The notes beneath the pieces are model-generated. The model was not told where the DNA came from. It ran no database searches and saw only the letters and a program-made list of their open reading frames with translations. A stretch of DNA of 64,000 nt from Thalassovita sp. (lineage in GTDB: Bacteria; Pseudomonadota; Alphaproteobacteria; Rhodobacterales; Rhodobacteraceae), in assembly GCF_963691685.1 (NCBI RefSeq), contig NZ_OY829290.1:4491001-4555000 (forward strand), read 5' to 3'. A program made the translations under genes and the position numbers. Positions 45,239 to 55,246 of the stretch are shown here, one piece after another; positions within the stretch are counted from its first letter, which is position 1, and every line of letters starts with the position of its first letter.

Positions 45239-46150
45239 ATGCAAGAAGACCACGTCAGCACCCACCAGGCCGAAGAAGACGCCCGCAACGAAGAGATCCT
45301 GATTTACCTGAACGGTAAGATTGTCCCCAAGGCCGAGGCGGTGGTTTCGGTTTATGACAGCGGGTTCATGCTGGGCGATGGCATCTGGGAGGGGCTGCGC
45401 CTTTACAACAACACATGGGCCTTTCTGGACGATCATATGGACCGGTTGTTTGAGGCGTCGCTGGCGGTGGATCTGGACATCGGCATGACTCGCGAACAGG
45501 TGATTTCGGCCTTGTTAGAGACGCAAAAGGCCAATGTCATGACCCATGACGCCCATGCCCGGCTGATGATCACCCGTGGACTGAAGGTGCGTCCGTTCCA
45601 GCATCCCAGCCTGTCGCAGACCGGGCCGACGGTTGCGATCATTATGGAGCATTCCAAACCTTCGATCCCGCGTCCCATTCGGCTGGCGACAGTACCGCAT
45701 CAGCGCGGGCTGCCGATGACCCAGGATCCGAAACTCAACTCTCATTCCAAGCTGAACTGCATTCTGGCCTGTATCGCCGCCGAAAAGGCCGGCGCGGATG
45801 AGGCGCTGATGCTGGATGTGCATGGCTTTGTGAACACGACCAACGCCTGCAACTTTTTCATTGTTCGCAAGGGGGAGGTTTGGACCTCCACCGGGGATTA
45901 CTGCATGAACGGTATCACCCGGCAGAAGGTGATCGACCTGTGCCGCGCCAATGACATCCCGGTGCATGAGAGGAATTATTCGCTGGTGGATACCTATGGT
46001 GCGGATGAGGCGTTTCTGACCGGCACCTTTGGCGCGCAGACCCCGGTGGGGGACATTGACGGTCGTCAGATCGGTGATGGCCAGATGGGGCCGATGACCC
46101 AAAAGATCCGCGCGCTTTATAAAGAGCTGATCGAACGGGAATGCGCCTGA
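45239..46150 (+). CDS. Class IV (branched-chain/D-amino acid type) aminotransferase-like protein
   Basis: 303 residues from ATG 45239, with TAGGAGG as ribosome site; an in-frame extension to 45149 is not supported. Fold-type IV PLP motifs are present: YDSGFMLGDGIWEGLRLY, HSKLNCILA with the likely Schiff-base Lys, and LTGTFGAQTPV. In the segment that normally reads V-x-E-x3-x-N (contacting the PLP pyridine nitrogen), this protein has GFVNTTNACNFF, with Thr200 in place of Glu. The end overlaps the next P-loop gene by 10 nt. Substrate unknown. Confidence 0.85.
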   Translation: MQEDHVSTHQAEEDARNEEILIYLNGKIVPKAEAVVSVYDSGFMLGDGIWEGLRLYNNTWAFLDDHMDRLFEASLAVDLDIGMTREQVISALLETQKANVMTHDAHARLMITRGLKVRPFQHPSLSQTGPTVAIIMEHSKPSIPRPIRLATVPHQRGLPMTQDPKLNSHSKLNCILACIAAEKAGADEALMLDVHGFVNTTNACNFFIVRKGEVWTSTGDYCMNGITRQKVIDLCRANDIPVHERNYSLVDTYGADEAFLTGTFGAQTPVGDIDGRQIGDGQMGPMTQKIRALYKELIERECA

Positions 46151-46866
46151 TGCGGATCGCGATGTGGTCCGGCCCGCGTAATCTGTCCACCGCGATGATG
46201 TACAGTTTCGGCGCCCGCCGGGACTGTGCCGTGGTGGATGAGCCTTTCTATGCCGCCTATCTGAAAATGACCGGAATTGAGCATCCGATGGGGGATCAGG
46301 TGATGGCCTCCCAGCCGCAGGACCCTGCGGTGGTTGCGCGGTCTCTGTTAGACCCTATTCCGGCAGAAAAGCCGCATTTCTATCAGAAACACATGTGTCA
46401 GCATATGATCCCCGGTGTGCCGCGGGACTGGATGCGACAGGTGACCAATGTCTTTCTGATCCGCCACCCGGCGCGGGTCATTGCCAGTTTTGGCGCGAAA
46501 TATGACAACCCCACGCTCAGCGACATTGGCTTCACCCAACAGACGGAGCTGTTTGAGGAGGTGTGCCATTTCGGTGAGCCCCCCGTGGTGATCGACAGTG
46601 ACGATATCCGCCGCGATTCTGCGGGCATGTTGCAACGGCTCTGCGCCGCGATCGATCTGCCTTGGGATCCCGGCATGCTTAGCTGGCCTGTGGGTGGGCA
46701 CCCGGATGATGGGGTTTGGGCCGCGCATTGGTACGGCGCGGTGCATCGTTCAACCACCTTCGCGGCGCCGGATGCGGACATACCGGAACTGCACGGCGCA
46801 GCGGCGGATTTGCTGGAACAGGCCTTGCCCCATTATCAGCGATTGGCGGAAATTCGGCTGGGTTAG
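46141..46866 (+). CDS. Sulfotransferase-like P-loop protein coupled to the aminotransferase
   Basis: 241 residues. The N-terminal motif MWSGPRNLSTAMMYSFGAR resembles the PAPS-binding loop of sulfotransferases, and VFLIRHPARVIASF resembles the 3'-phosphate-binding segment. The C-terminal half has DDGVWAAHWYGAVHRSTTF. It starts 10 nt before the aminotransferase stop, so the two proteins are translationally coupled. Plant branched-chain-aminotransferase-like proteins carry, as I recall, a similar P-loop domain fused to a similar aminotransferase. Reaction unknown. Confidence 0.75.
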   Translation: MRLMRIAMWSGPRNLSTAMMYSFGARRDCAVVDEPFYAAYLKMTGIEHPMGDQVMASQPQDPAVVARSLLDPIPAEKPHFYQKHMCQHMIPGVPRDWMRQVTNVFLIRHPARVIASFGAKYDNPTLSDIGFTQQTELFEEVCHFGEPPVVIDSDDIRRDSAGMLQRLCAAIDLPWDPGMLSWPVGGHPDDGVWAAHWYGAVHRSTTFAAPDADIPELHGAAADLLEQALPHYQRLAEIRLG

Positions 46867-46880
46867 AGCCTATTGCGCGG

Positions 46881-47342
46881 TCAGGCGACGTTGCACAGGA
46901 TGTGCAGCTCGCCGTCGATCACCTTGCCGGTTTGATGGAACCCAAGGTGTTCGTAAAACGCCATGTTGGAGTTTTCGCTGTCCACTACAGTGGCCGCTAG
47001 TCGCGGCAAGCCCCAGGCGTGGGCCTGTGCCCGCGCGGCCTCAATCGCGGCCAGCCCGTAGCCTTTGCCCTGTTCCTCTGCCGCGATCATCAATCGCCAG
47101 AGGAAGGCGGCATCCGGGTCATCCTGCGGATCCAGTTCTGCGGCCTGATGGGGGTGCACCATCGCCATCAGCCCCACCGGCTGATCCTCAACCCACAGAC
47201 CCCAGACATAGCTGCCCGGTTCATAAGCAGCCTGCGCCAGGGTAACGGCATTGGGGGCGACGAGGTTTTGCTGCCAGTCCTTAACCTTAAGGCGGATCAG
47301 CGGGTTGACCGTGTCGCGGGTGATCTCTCGTAAAGCCAGCAT
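46881..47342 (-). CDS. GNAT family N-acetyltransferase
   Basis: 153 residues. The acetyl-CoA motif A region FLWRLMIAAEEQGKGYGLAAIEAA and motif B VVDSENSNMAFYEHLGFHQTG are clear. The overall pattern resembles small diamine/spermidine acetyltransferases, but substrate cannot be assigned. It converges with the preceding P-loop gene (14-nt gap) and lies just left of the SCP2 gene on the same strand. Confidence 0.88.
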   Translation of the reverse strand: MLALREITRDTVNPLIRLKVKDWQQNLVAPNAVTLAQAAYEPGSYVWGLWVEDQPVGLMAMVHPHQAAELDPQDDPDAAFLWRLMIAAEEQGKGYGLAAIEAARAQAHAWGLPRLAATVVDSENSNMAFYEHLGFHQTGKVIDGELHILCNVA

Positions 47343-47382
47343 AACACCAGCCTAGTGGCCCGTACCTGCCGCTGGCAAGGAA

Positions 47383-47664
47383 TTACAGCAGCTCTTTGAG
47401 CTTCAGCGCGATGGCGGGATTGCCGGAAACCTTCAGCTTGCCCATCATCACGGCGGTCATCGGGTTCAGGTTGCCGGTGACCAGCTTGGCCAGATTGTCC
47501 AGCGACAGTTTCAAGGTGCAATCAGTGCCCCGATCTTCCAGACCGACGTGACCATCCGCGATCACCACCTGACCCAGATCACCGCAGTCAAACTTCAGGC
47601 TGTCAGCAAAACCACTGTGGGTCACACCCTTCTGCACCAGTGCAGCAATCTCTTCCAAGGTCAT
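47383..47664 (-). CDS. SCP2 sterol-binding domain protein
   Basis: 93 residues, a single stand-alone SCP2 domain: GTDCTLKLSLDNLAKLVTGNLNP and GKLKVSGNPAIALKLKELL. Such small SCP2 proteins bind lipids or acyl-CoA in a hydrophobic tunnel. The argG terminator lies 17 nt upstream of its start. Function in bacteria is unresolved. Confidence 0.9.
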   Translation of the reverse strand: MTLEEIAALVQKGVTHSGFADSLKFDCGDLGQVVIADGHVGLEDRGTDCTLKLSLDNLAKLVTGNLNPMTAVMMGKLKVSGNPAIALKLKELL

Positions 47665-47680
47665 CGGTTTCCCCCCAAAT

Positions 47681-47709
47681 AAAAACGCCCCCCTGTGCTA
47701 GGGGGGCGT
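47681..47709 (-). terminator. Rho-independent terminator of argG
   Basis: Read on the minus strand: a perfect 10-bp stem ACGCCCCCCT/AGGGGGGCGT (plus 47685-47694 with 47700-47709), followed by TTTTT. It lies 51 nt past the argG stop. Confidence 0.85.
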
Positions 47710-47759
47710 CTCAATTCCAACAACACTGACGCGTGGTCAGCCTGTTACATGACCAAGGG

Positions 47760-48986
<1,227 letters not shown>

Positions 48987-49140
48987 GACGACCTCTGACA
49001 CGTTAGAATCTGTTTAATCGCAAGCGCGATAGCGGGTTTTGGACCCAAGGGCAAGGTGGCGTGGGGTCTGGTGGGGTGCAGATAGGTTGTTGTGGCGCAA
49101 AGGTTGTGGTTTTGTCCGAGCAAACGACTTTGAGGTTAAG

Positions 49141-49920
49141 ATGCTTGGATTAAGACTTTTTATGCACGCGGTGCGGATGACGGCCAATAATTGGCAGGCG
49201 GCGCTGCAGATCTTTGCGCTACCGATTGCGGTGACTTTGTTGATTTTAATGGGACTCACAACATTGGTGGGGCTGGGGCCGTTTTTCTTGTTTACCGGCG
49301 AAACTGCCGAATTTTCCGGTTCGGGACCCGCGACCACTTTCCTGTTTATCCTATGCCTCCTTTGCATCTGGCTGACGATGTCAATCGGCGTCGTTCACTG
49401 GCATCGCTTCATTTTGTTGGGGGAAATGCCGCGCAGTTTGATGTTTCGGCTGTCTTGGATGCAGGCGCTCAAATACATGATTGGCGCTCTCGCCATTTTC
49501 CTGGTGCTGATTTTGCCGCTCATTCTGGTAACATTAGTGGCTTCGAAGATCGCTGGTGGCTTTATGAAGCGGGGCGACCTTTGGGTTGCTCAGGGCCTCG
49601 AGCTGGTGATTAACCTTGGTTTCCTCACGGCGTTGCTGGCCTTAAGTCCCATTCTGCCCGCAGCTGCGATCGACCGGAAATTCAAACTGGGGGACGCTGT
49701 GGTGGCGATGTCGGGCAGTTTGAAGGCGTTGATCGTCTGCGCAATTTGTTTGGGATGCGTGGAACTCCTGGCTGAAACGGTCATAAACCTTCTTGTGTCT
49801 GTGTCTTGGCAGCTTGCCTCACTGAGCAGTGTGGTCCTCAGCGCGATTACGGGATTGATCGGCATCAGCTTGATCACCACCCTTTATGGCCACTACATCG
49901 AAGACCGCCCGCTGTCCTGA
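49141..49920 (+). CDS. Polytopic membrane protein of unknown function
   Basis: 259 residues from ATG 49141 with GAGG 5 nt upstream; a frame extension to 49039 runs into the argG promoter area. About six hydrophobic segments (starting IFALPIAVTLLILMGLTTLVG, broken by a loop, then FLFILCLLCIWLTMSIG) separated by short charged loops such as HWHRFILLGEMPRS. I recognise no motif. The codon usage is slightly less G+C rich than its neighbours. It is divergent from argG. Confidence 0.75.
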   Translation: MLGLRLFMHAVRMTANNWQAALQIFALPIAVTLLILMGLTTLVGLGPFFLFTGETAEFSGSGPATTFLFILCLLCIWLTMSIGVVHWHRFILLGEMPRSLMFRLSWMQALKYMIGALAIFLVLILPLILVTLVASKIAGGFMKRGDLWVAQGLELVINLGFLTALLALSPILPAAAIDRKFKLGDAVVAMSGSLKALIVCAICLGCVELLAETVINLLVSVSWQLASLSSVVLSAITGLIGISLITTLYGHYIEDRPLS

Positions 49921-49941
49921 TCCCGTATACTTCGGCACAGT

Positions 49942-49968
49942 TGCCCCAAAGCGCTTGCCTTTGGGGCA
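49942..49968 (+). other. Hairpin between the membrane protein gene and ilvA
   Basis: TGCCCCAAAG / CTTTGGGGCA, a perfect 10-bp stem with a 7-nt loop, 22 nt before the ilvA start and lacking a T-run. It may end the upstream transcript or fold in an ilvA leader. Confidence 0.45.
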
Positions 49969-49989
49969 GGGGTGTTTCAAGACAGGCGC

Positions 49990-51237
49990 ATGAGCGATTT
50001 TCTGAAAAAGGCCCGCGTGGCCGAGCAGCAGATGCGGGCCCTGTTCCCGGCGACGCCACTCCAGCGCAATGATCACCTGTCGTCGATTTACGGCGCAGAC
50101 ATTTGGTTGAAACGCGAAGACCTGAGCCCGGTGCGCAGCTACAAGATCCGTGGCGCGTTGAACGCCATGGGCAAGGCCTTGGCGCGCGATCCTGCGCTTG
50201 AGGTGTTTGTCTGTGCCTCCGCCGGTAACCATGCGCAGGGCGTGGCCTATGTCAGCAAGCATTTTGGCGTGAAGGGTGTGATCTTCATGCCGGTCACCAC
50301 GCCGCAGCAGAAGATCGACAAAACCCGCATGTTCGGCGGCGAAAACGTCGAAATTCGCCTTGTTGGGGACTATTTTGATGCCTGTCTTGAGGCCGCTCAG
50401 GACTATTGCAAGGAGGCGGGCGGCTATTTCCTGTCCCCCTTTGACGATCTTGATGTGATTGAAGGCCAGGCCAGTGTTGCGGCGGAAATGACTGCGCAGC
50501 TGGGGCGGGTGCCGGATATGGTGGTTCTGCCTGTGGGCGGTGGTGGCCTGTCGGCGGGGGTGACCCGCTACATGGCGGAGGTCGCACCGGGCACGGATCT
50601 GCGCTTTGTTGAACCCTCGGGCGGCCAAAGCCTGCGCGCGGCCCTGACCGAAGGCCATCCGGTGAAGCTGAACCATGTTGACAGTTTCGTGGACGGCGCT
50701 GCGGTAGCGCAGATCGGCCAGCATCCTTTTGCGGTGCTGAAAGACACGCCTGTGGTCAAGATGCTGGATGCGCCCGAAGATCGGATCTGCACCACCATCA
50801 TTGAGATGCTGAACCTTGAAGGCATCGTTCTGGAACCTGCCGGCGCGCTTTCTGTGGATGCGTTGAAGGATCTGAAGGATGAGGTGAGGGGTAAAACCGT
50901 GGTCTGCGTCACCTCTGGCGGCAACTTTGATTTCGAACGCCTGCCTGAGGTCAAGGAACGGGCACAGCGCTATATGGGGATCAAGAAATACCTCATCCTG
51001 CGCCTGCCGCAGCGACCCGGCGCGTTGAAGGATTTTCTGAATATTCTGGGCCCCGAAGACAATATCGCGCGCTTTGAGTATATGAAGAAAAACGCCCGCA
51101 ACTTTGGTTCGGTTCTGATCGGGATCGAAACCACTGAGGCAGCGAATTTCGCGGCGCTGTTTGCCCGTCTGGAGGACAGCGATTTTGTCTACTCTGACAT
51201 CACAGAAGATGAGAGCATCGCAGAGTTTGTGATTTAA
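49990..51237 (+). CDS. ilvA: Threonine ammonia-lyase (threonine deaminase)
   Basis: 415 residues from ATG 49990. The PLP-binding SYKIRGA (Lys near residue 57), the substrate loop ASAGNHAQG and the phosphate-binding GGGGLSAG are clear. One C-terminal ACT-like regulatory segment (from about residue 335, KKYLILRLPQRPGALKDFL) is present, the short form of IlvA. It makes 2-oxobutanoate for isoleucine. The gene may be preceded by the hairpin described at 49942; it converges on the Hpt gene. Confidence 0.95.
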   Translation: MSDFLKKARVAEQQMRALFPATPLQRNDHLSSIYGADIWLKREDLSPVRSYKIRGALNAMGKALARDPALEVFVCASAGNHAQGVAYVSKHFGVKGVIFMPVTTPQQKIDKTRMFGGENVEIRLVGDYFDACLEAAQDYCKEAGGYFLSPFDDLDVIEGQASVAAEMTAQLGRVPDMVVLPVGGGGLSAGVTRYMAEVAPGTDLRFVEPSGGQSLRAALTEGHPVKLNHVDSFVDGAAVAQIGQHPFAVLKDTPVVKMLDAPEDRICTTIIEMLNLEGIVLEPAGALSVDALKDLKDEVRGKTVVCVTSGGNFDFERLPEVKERAQRYMGIKKYLILRLPQRPGALKDFLNILGPEDNIARFEYMKKNARNFGSVLIGIETTEAANFAALFARLEDSDFVYSDITEDESIAEFVI

Positions 51238-51247
51238 CGCATCCCGG

Positions 51248-51601
51248 TCAGGCGGCGACGTGGATCGACCATTCGCCGTCAAAGACCGAGATGGAGCGAT
51301 CAAAACACTGCAGCAGCGCATGCAGTGGCGCGGCGGCCTCTTCCGTGTCTTTCAGGTGCAGGGTGTTAAGGCCTTGAACATCCCGCTCCACCTCACGGCA
51401 TTTATCGGCCAGATCGGCAAAGCCCAGGTTCATTGCCGCCGATTTCAGCCGGTGCAGATCCGCCTCAACCGTCAACGGATCCGGCGCCTGTAGCTTTTCC
51501 ACGATCGGATGCAGCTCATCCAGCAGCTGCTCCATCACCTCAGAAAACTCAGCCGCACCCAATTCGGTGTAGAGTTCCTGTACCCGGTCCCAATTGATCA
51601 T
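51248..51601 (-). CDS. Stand-alone Hpt (histidine phosphotransfer) domain protein
   Basis: 117 residues from ATG 51601, with GGAGGG 6 nt upstream; a 4-residue extension starts at 51613. An all-helical Hpt domain carries the phospho-accepting region LHRLKSAAMNLGF (His50), followed by a long helix ADLADKCREVERDV. The normally conserved HxLKGxA reads HRLKSAA. No histidine kinase or response regulator is adjacent, so its partners are unknown. It is smaller than, and different from, ChpT. Confidence 0.8.
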   Translation of the reverse strand: MINWDRVQELYTELGAAEFSEVMEQLLDELHPIVEKLQAPDPLTVEADLHRLKSAAMNLGFADLADKCREVERDVQGLNTLHLKDTEEAAAPLHALLQCFDRSISVFDGEWSIHVAA

Positions 51602-51720
51602 GATGCCCTCCATCTGCTGGCCAAGCGCCGGCCATCCTCTGGTTGGGCGAAGCTTCTCAGCGAATCGTTAAGCATTCATGAAGACGCGGGCGTATGGTGT
51701 GGTGTGCTCAGGGAGGGCGG

Positions 51721-52155
51721 TCAGAGCAGCTTGGCCAGGAAATGGCGATCGCCGGGATTGCCCAGCAGGGTTACGGCCTCCTCAATCGGCAGCCAATGGG
51801 CGCTGTGGCCGGGTTCCAGCGGATCGCTGTGACGGCGCACGGGATGGGCCAGATAGATGGTGCAGATTTTCTCCGCCCAGAGGTCATATTCCGGCATGAA
51901 GGTGTAGCGGCGGAACGCGCCTAGACGGCGGGGATAGGCAATGGACCAGCCGGTTTCTTCAAACACCTCACGATGCAGGGCGATCTGCGGTGATTCCCCC
52001 GCATCGATGCCGCCACCGGGCAGCTGAAACTCGGGCTCAGGGTCCTGTTGATGGGTCAGCAACACCTGCCGACCACGGGGCAGGATCACATAGGCGCCGG
52101 GGCGCATTGTGTAACGTTTGTCGGGTCTTGGCGCCGTGCCAAAGCGTCGGATCAT
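51721..52155 (-). CDS. NUDIX hydrolase
   Basis: 144 residues. The NUDIX box GGGIDAGESPQIALHREVFEETGW fits GX5EX7REUXEEXGU and lies around residues 46-69. Substrate is unknown; MutT-like or sugar-nucleotide pyrophosphatase activity are both possible. It is divergent from hslO. Confidence 0.9.
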   Translation of the reverse strand: MIRRFGTAPRPDKRYTMRPGAYVILPRGRQVLLTHQQDPEPEFQLPGGGIDAGESPQIALHREVFEETGWSIAYPRRLGAFRRYTFMPEYDLWAEKICTIYLAHPVRRHSDPLEPGHSAHWLPIEEAVTLLGNPGDRHFLAKLL

Positions 52156-52209
52156 CGCGGCGAGTCCTTCTGTTTCTACGGGTCGAACCGGGTCTGGAAT
52201 GGCCGCCCC

Positions 52210-52237
52210 TTGGACTGGCGCTTGTCCTGCCTATATT
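52210..52237 (+). promoter_or_regulatory. Promoter of hslO
   Basis: TTGGAC, 16 nt, TATATT (5 of 6), 83 nt upstream of the hslO start. Confidence 0.45.
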
Positions 52238-52320
52238 CAGCCTGTATGCCATGCCACCAAATTCTTGAGCCACAGACTGCCGCGCCCTCTATGCCAAGCG
52301 TCGGCGTATAAGGAAACCCC

Positions 52321-53316
52321 ATGTCACTTGGATCGAAACTCGCCTGGGACGACACCGTTCTGCCGTTCCAGTTGGACCACGCCGATATTCGCGGTCGCGT
52401 CGCCCGTTTGGACGGCGTGTTGAGCAATGTGCTGAAGCAGCATGACTACCCCACCGTTGTTGAGGCGCTGGTGGCGGAGATGGCCCTGCTGACGGCGCTG
52501 ATCGGTCAGACGGTTAAACTGCGCTGGAAACTGTCGCTGCAGGTGCAGTCGGACGGTCCCGTGCGGATGATTGCCACCGATTACTATGGCCCCACCAAAG
52601 AGGGTGAGCCGGCCCGTATTCGTGCCTATGCCAGCTTTGATCCGGATCGGCTGACCGACGCCGCACCGTTTGAACAGCTGGGCAAAGGCTATTTCGCGAT
52701 CATGATCGACCAGGGCCAGAACATGACCCCCTATCAGGGTCTGACCCCGCTGGCGGGTGCGTCATTGGCGGAATGTGCCGAAGCCTATTTCGCCCAGTCC
52801 GAGCAGCTGCCGACCCGGTTCCAGCTGTCCTTTGGTCAGTCGGTTGAACCCGGTGTGGGCGAACATTGGCGCGCCGGTGGCGTGATGCTGCAGCATATGC
52901 CGAAAGCCTCGCCCTTCGCCAAAGGGGATGAGGCCAGCGGTGCCGATGGTCTGTTGCATGCCCGCGATCTGGTGGATGGCGAAGACGGTGAAAACTGGAA
53001 CCGCGTGAACATCCTGCTCGACTCGGTCGAGGAGTTGGAGCTGATCGGCCCGCAGGTAACCCCGGCAACGTTGCTGACCCGCCTGTTCCATGAGGAGCAA
53101 CCGCGCGTCTATGATCTGCAGCCGGTGACCTTTGGCTGCACCTGTTCGGAGGACCGTGTGCGCCAGTCGCTGTCGATCTACTCGGCCAAGGACATCGAGA
53201 AGATGACCACCGATGCAGGCCGTGTCACAGCGGATTGCCAATTCTGCGGAGCCCATTACGATCTGGACCCGAAGACGGTCGGATTGGAGGCAGCAAAGGC
53301 CAATGGCAACGCATGA
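52321..53316 (+). CDS. hslO: Redox-regulated chaperone Hsp33
   Basis: 331 residues. The N-terminal holdase core is followed near residue 275 by the redox switch CTC...CQFC, the CxC and CxxC pairs that bind zinc when reduced and form disulfides on oxidation to activate the chaperone. Active under combined oxidative and heat stress. It overlaps the next NUDIX gene by 14 nt, forming an operon hslO-nudix-cca. Confidence 0.96.
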   Translation: MSLGSKLAWDDTVLPFQLDHADIRGRVARLDGVLSNVLKQHDYPTVVEALVAEMALLTALIGQTVKLRWKLSLQVQSDGPVRMIATDYYGPTKEGEPARIRAYASFDPDRLTDAAPFEQLGKGYFAIMIDQGQNMTPYQGLTPLAGASLAECAEAYFAQSEQLPTRFQLSFGQSVEPGVGEHWRAGGVMLQHMPKASPFAKGDEASGADGLLHARDLVDGEDGENWNRVNILLDSVEELELIGPQVTPATLLTRLFHEEQPRVYDLQPVTFGCTCSEDRVRQSLSIYSAKDIEKMTTDAGRVTADCQFCGAHYDLDPKTVGLEAAKANGNA

Positions 53317-53902
53317 TCCCCTTGTGGGTGTGAAACAGGCGCTGGGCCGACCCAGCGCCGATTCCTCTGATTTTGATCTGAACCCCGATGTCACCCTGCC
53401 TGCTGGGCGCAAGCTGCGCCCGGCGGCTGTGCTGGTGGGGTTCATTGATCGTGGTGCTGGCCCCCATGTGGTGCTGACCAAACGTTCCTCCCGGCTGAAA
53501 CACCATCCTGGTCAGATCGCCTTCCCCGGTGGGAAGGTGGATGAGGGCGATGTGGATGTGGTGGATACGGCCCTGCGCGAAGCCTGGGAAGAGGTGGGGT
53601 TGCGCCGCGATCAGGTGGAGGTTTTTGGCACGCTGCCCCGGCATGAAACGGTCACCAGCTTCACTGTGACGCCGGTTTTGGGCCGGATTAGTGACGATTT
53701 TTCCCCCGTGGCAGAACCCGGTGAGGTGGATGAGGTTTTTGAGGTGCCGCTGGCCCATCTGGCGGATCCGGCCAATTATCTGGTGCAGTCGCGGCGCTGG
53801 CGCGGGCAGCGGCGGTATTACCACACGGTCCCTTGGGGCCCCTATTACATCTGGGGGGCAACGGCCCGGATGCTGCGCGGCCTGGCGGAGCGGATGACAT
53901 GA
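53303..53902 (+). CDS. NUDIX hydrolase, CoA pyrophosphatase type
   Basis: 199 residues from ATG 53303, inside the end of hslO (AAGG as ribosome site). The CoA-pyrophosphatase motif LKHHPGQIAFPGGKVDEGD precedes the NUDIX residues LREAWEEVGL. The family hydrolyses CoA and derivatives to 4'-phosphopantetheine and 3',5'-ADP. It is coupled to cca by an ATGA overlap. Confidence 0.92.
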   Translation: MATHDPLVGVKQALGRPSADSSDFDLNPDVTLPAGRKLRPAAVLVGFIDRGAGPHVVLTKRSSRLKHHPGQIAFPGGKVDEGDVDVVDTALREAWEEVGLRRDQVEVFGTLPRHETVTSFTVTPVLGRISDDFSPVAEPGEVDEVFEVPLAHLADPANYLVQSRRWRGQRRYYHTVPWGPYYIWGATARMLRGLAERMT

Positions 53903-55050
53903 AGGTCACGGGTGATTGGCTGACTGACCCGGCCACTCAGGTGGTCTGCGCCATGCTGAGCGATGCGGGCTATCAGGCGCATTTTGTCGGCGGCTGTGTG
54001 CGCAACGCGTTGATCGGCGCCCCGGTCAGTGATTTGGACATTGCAACAGATGCGCGCCCTGAAAAGGTGATGGAGCTGGCCGAAGCGGCCGGGCTCAACG
54101 CCATCCCGACAGGCATCGATCATGGCACGATTACGGTGGTTTCGGGTCGAATCCCGCATGAAATCACCACCTATCGCAAAGACGTGGAAACCGACGGCCG
54201 CCGCGCCGTTGTGGCCTTTGCCGATACGATGGTCGAAGACGCTGAGCGGCGCGATTTCACCATGAATGCGCTTTATTGCGATGCCTCCGGTGTGGTGGTG
54301 GATCCGCTGGGGCAGGGGCTGGCTGATCTGGAGGCGCGGCACCTGCGGTTTATCAACGACCCGGAAATGCGGATCCGCGAGGATTACCTGAGGATCCTGC
54401 GCTATTTCCGGTTCCATGCCTGGTATGGTGATCCGTCCGAGGGTTTGGACCCCGAAGCCCTAGCCGCAATTGCCGCGAATTTGGCTGGAATAGAGACGCT
54501 TTCGCGCGAACGGGTGGGGGTGGAACTGATCAAGCTGCTCTTCGCGCCGGCACCGGAACAATCGGTTGCTGCGATGTGTCAGTCCGGGGTTTTGGCCATG
54601 GTGCTGGATGGGGTGGATGACCGTGCCCTTGCGCCACTGGTCCACCTGGAGGCACAGGCCGGTCTGGATCCCGATGGCATCCGACGTCTGGCTGCGCTTG
54701 GCGGGCAGGGTGACGGGCGCGAATTGCGCCTGTCCAATGCGCAACGCAAACAATTGGCGCTCTATCGTGATCATATCGGCAGCAGTGAGGGCCCCGGCGC
54801 GCTGGGCTATCATCACGGCGCAGCCCTGGCGCGTGACATTCTCGTGTTGCGGGCCGCTATGTTGGAAATGCCCCTGATGCCGGGGGCGTTTGCCGCCGTC
54901 GATCGCGGTGCCGGGGCGGAGTTTCCAGTGAAGTCAGCGGATCTGATGGACCGGTTTCAAGGCCGTGCCTTAGGGGATGAGCTGCGCCGGTTGCAAAGCC
55001 TTTGGATCGCCTCGGATTTTTGCGCCACCCGGGATCAGTTGCTCAACTAA
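53899..55050 (+). CDS. cca: CCA tRNA nucleotidyltransferase / poly(A) polymerase family
   Basis: 383 residues from ATG 53899 overlapping the preceding stop. The catalytic head has FVGGCVRNALIGAPVSDLDIAT and RRDFTMNALYCD; RILRYFRFHAWYG begins the neck. The length and short C-terminal domain fit an alphaproteobacterial class II CCA-adding enzyme, which repairs tRNA 3' ends. PcnB-type poly(A) polymerase is the alternative. Confidence 0.93.
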   Translation: MKVTGDWLTDPATQVVCAMLSDAGYQAHFVGGCVRNALIGAPVSDLDIATDARPEKVMELAEAAGLNAIPTGIDHGTITVVSGRIPHEITTYRKDVETDGRRAVVAFADTMVEDAERRDFTMNALYCDASGVVVDPLGQGLADLEARHLRFINDPEMRIREDYLRILRYFRFHAWYGDPSEGLDPEALAAIAANLAGIETLSRERVGVELIKLLFAPAPEQSVAAMCQSGVLAMVLDGVDDRALAPLVHLEAQAGLDPDGIRRLAALGGQGDGRELRLSNAQRKQLALYRDHIGSSEGPGALGYHHGAALARDILVLRAAMLEMPLMPGAFAAVDRGAGAEFPVKSADLMDRFQGRALGDELRRLQSLWIASDFCATRDQLLN

Positions 55051-55246
55051 CGCTTGCCCTTTTGATCGGGGTGCTATCTGTATGCGTGCGAATACATATC
55101 ACATCCGAATATGAGCCAGGCGGATCAAGCAGGCAGCGGCGCACCTTAAAGGCGTGCGCGATGGCTATTGGATCCCCCCAAGCCCAGACGGGCCCAGGCT
55201 GCCCTGATGCGCGCATCTTTGGATCTGACCAAGCCGAAGGTTTCCG

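Noticed and set aside
49819..51321. 500-codon minus-strand open frame opposite ilvA
   Set aside because: Antisense shadow of ilvA; Arg/His-rich with no domain.
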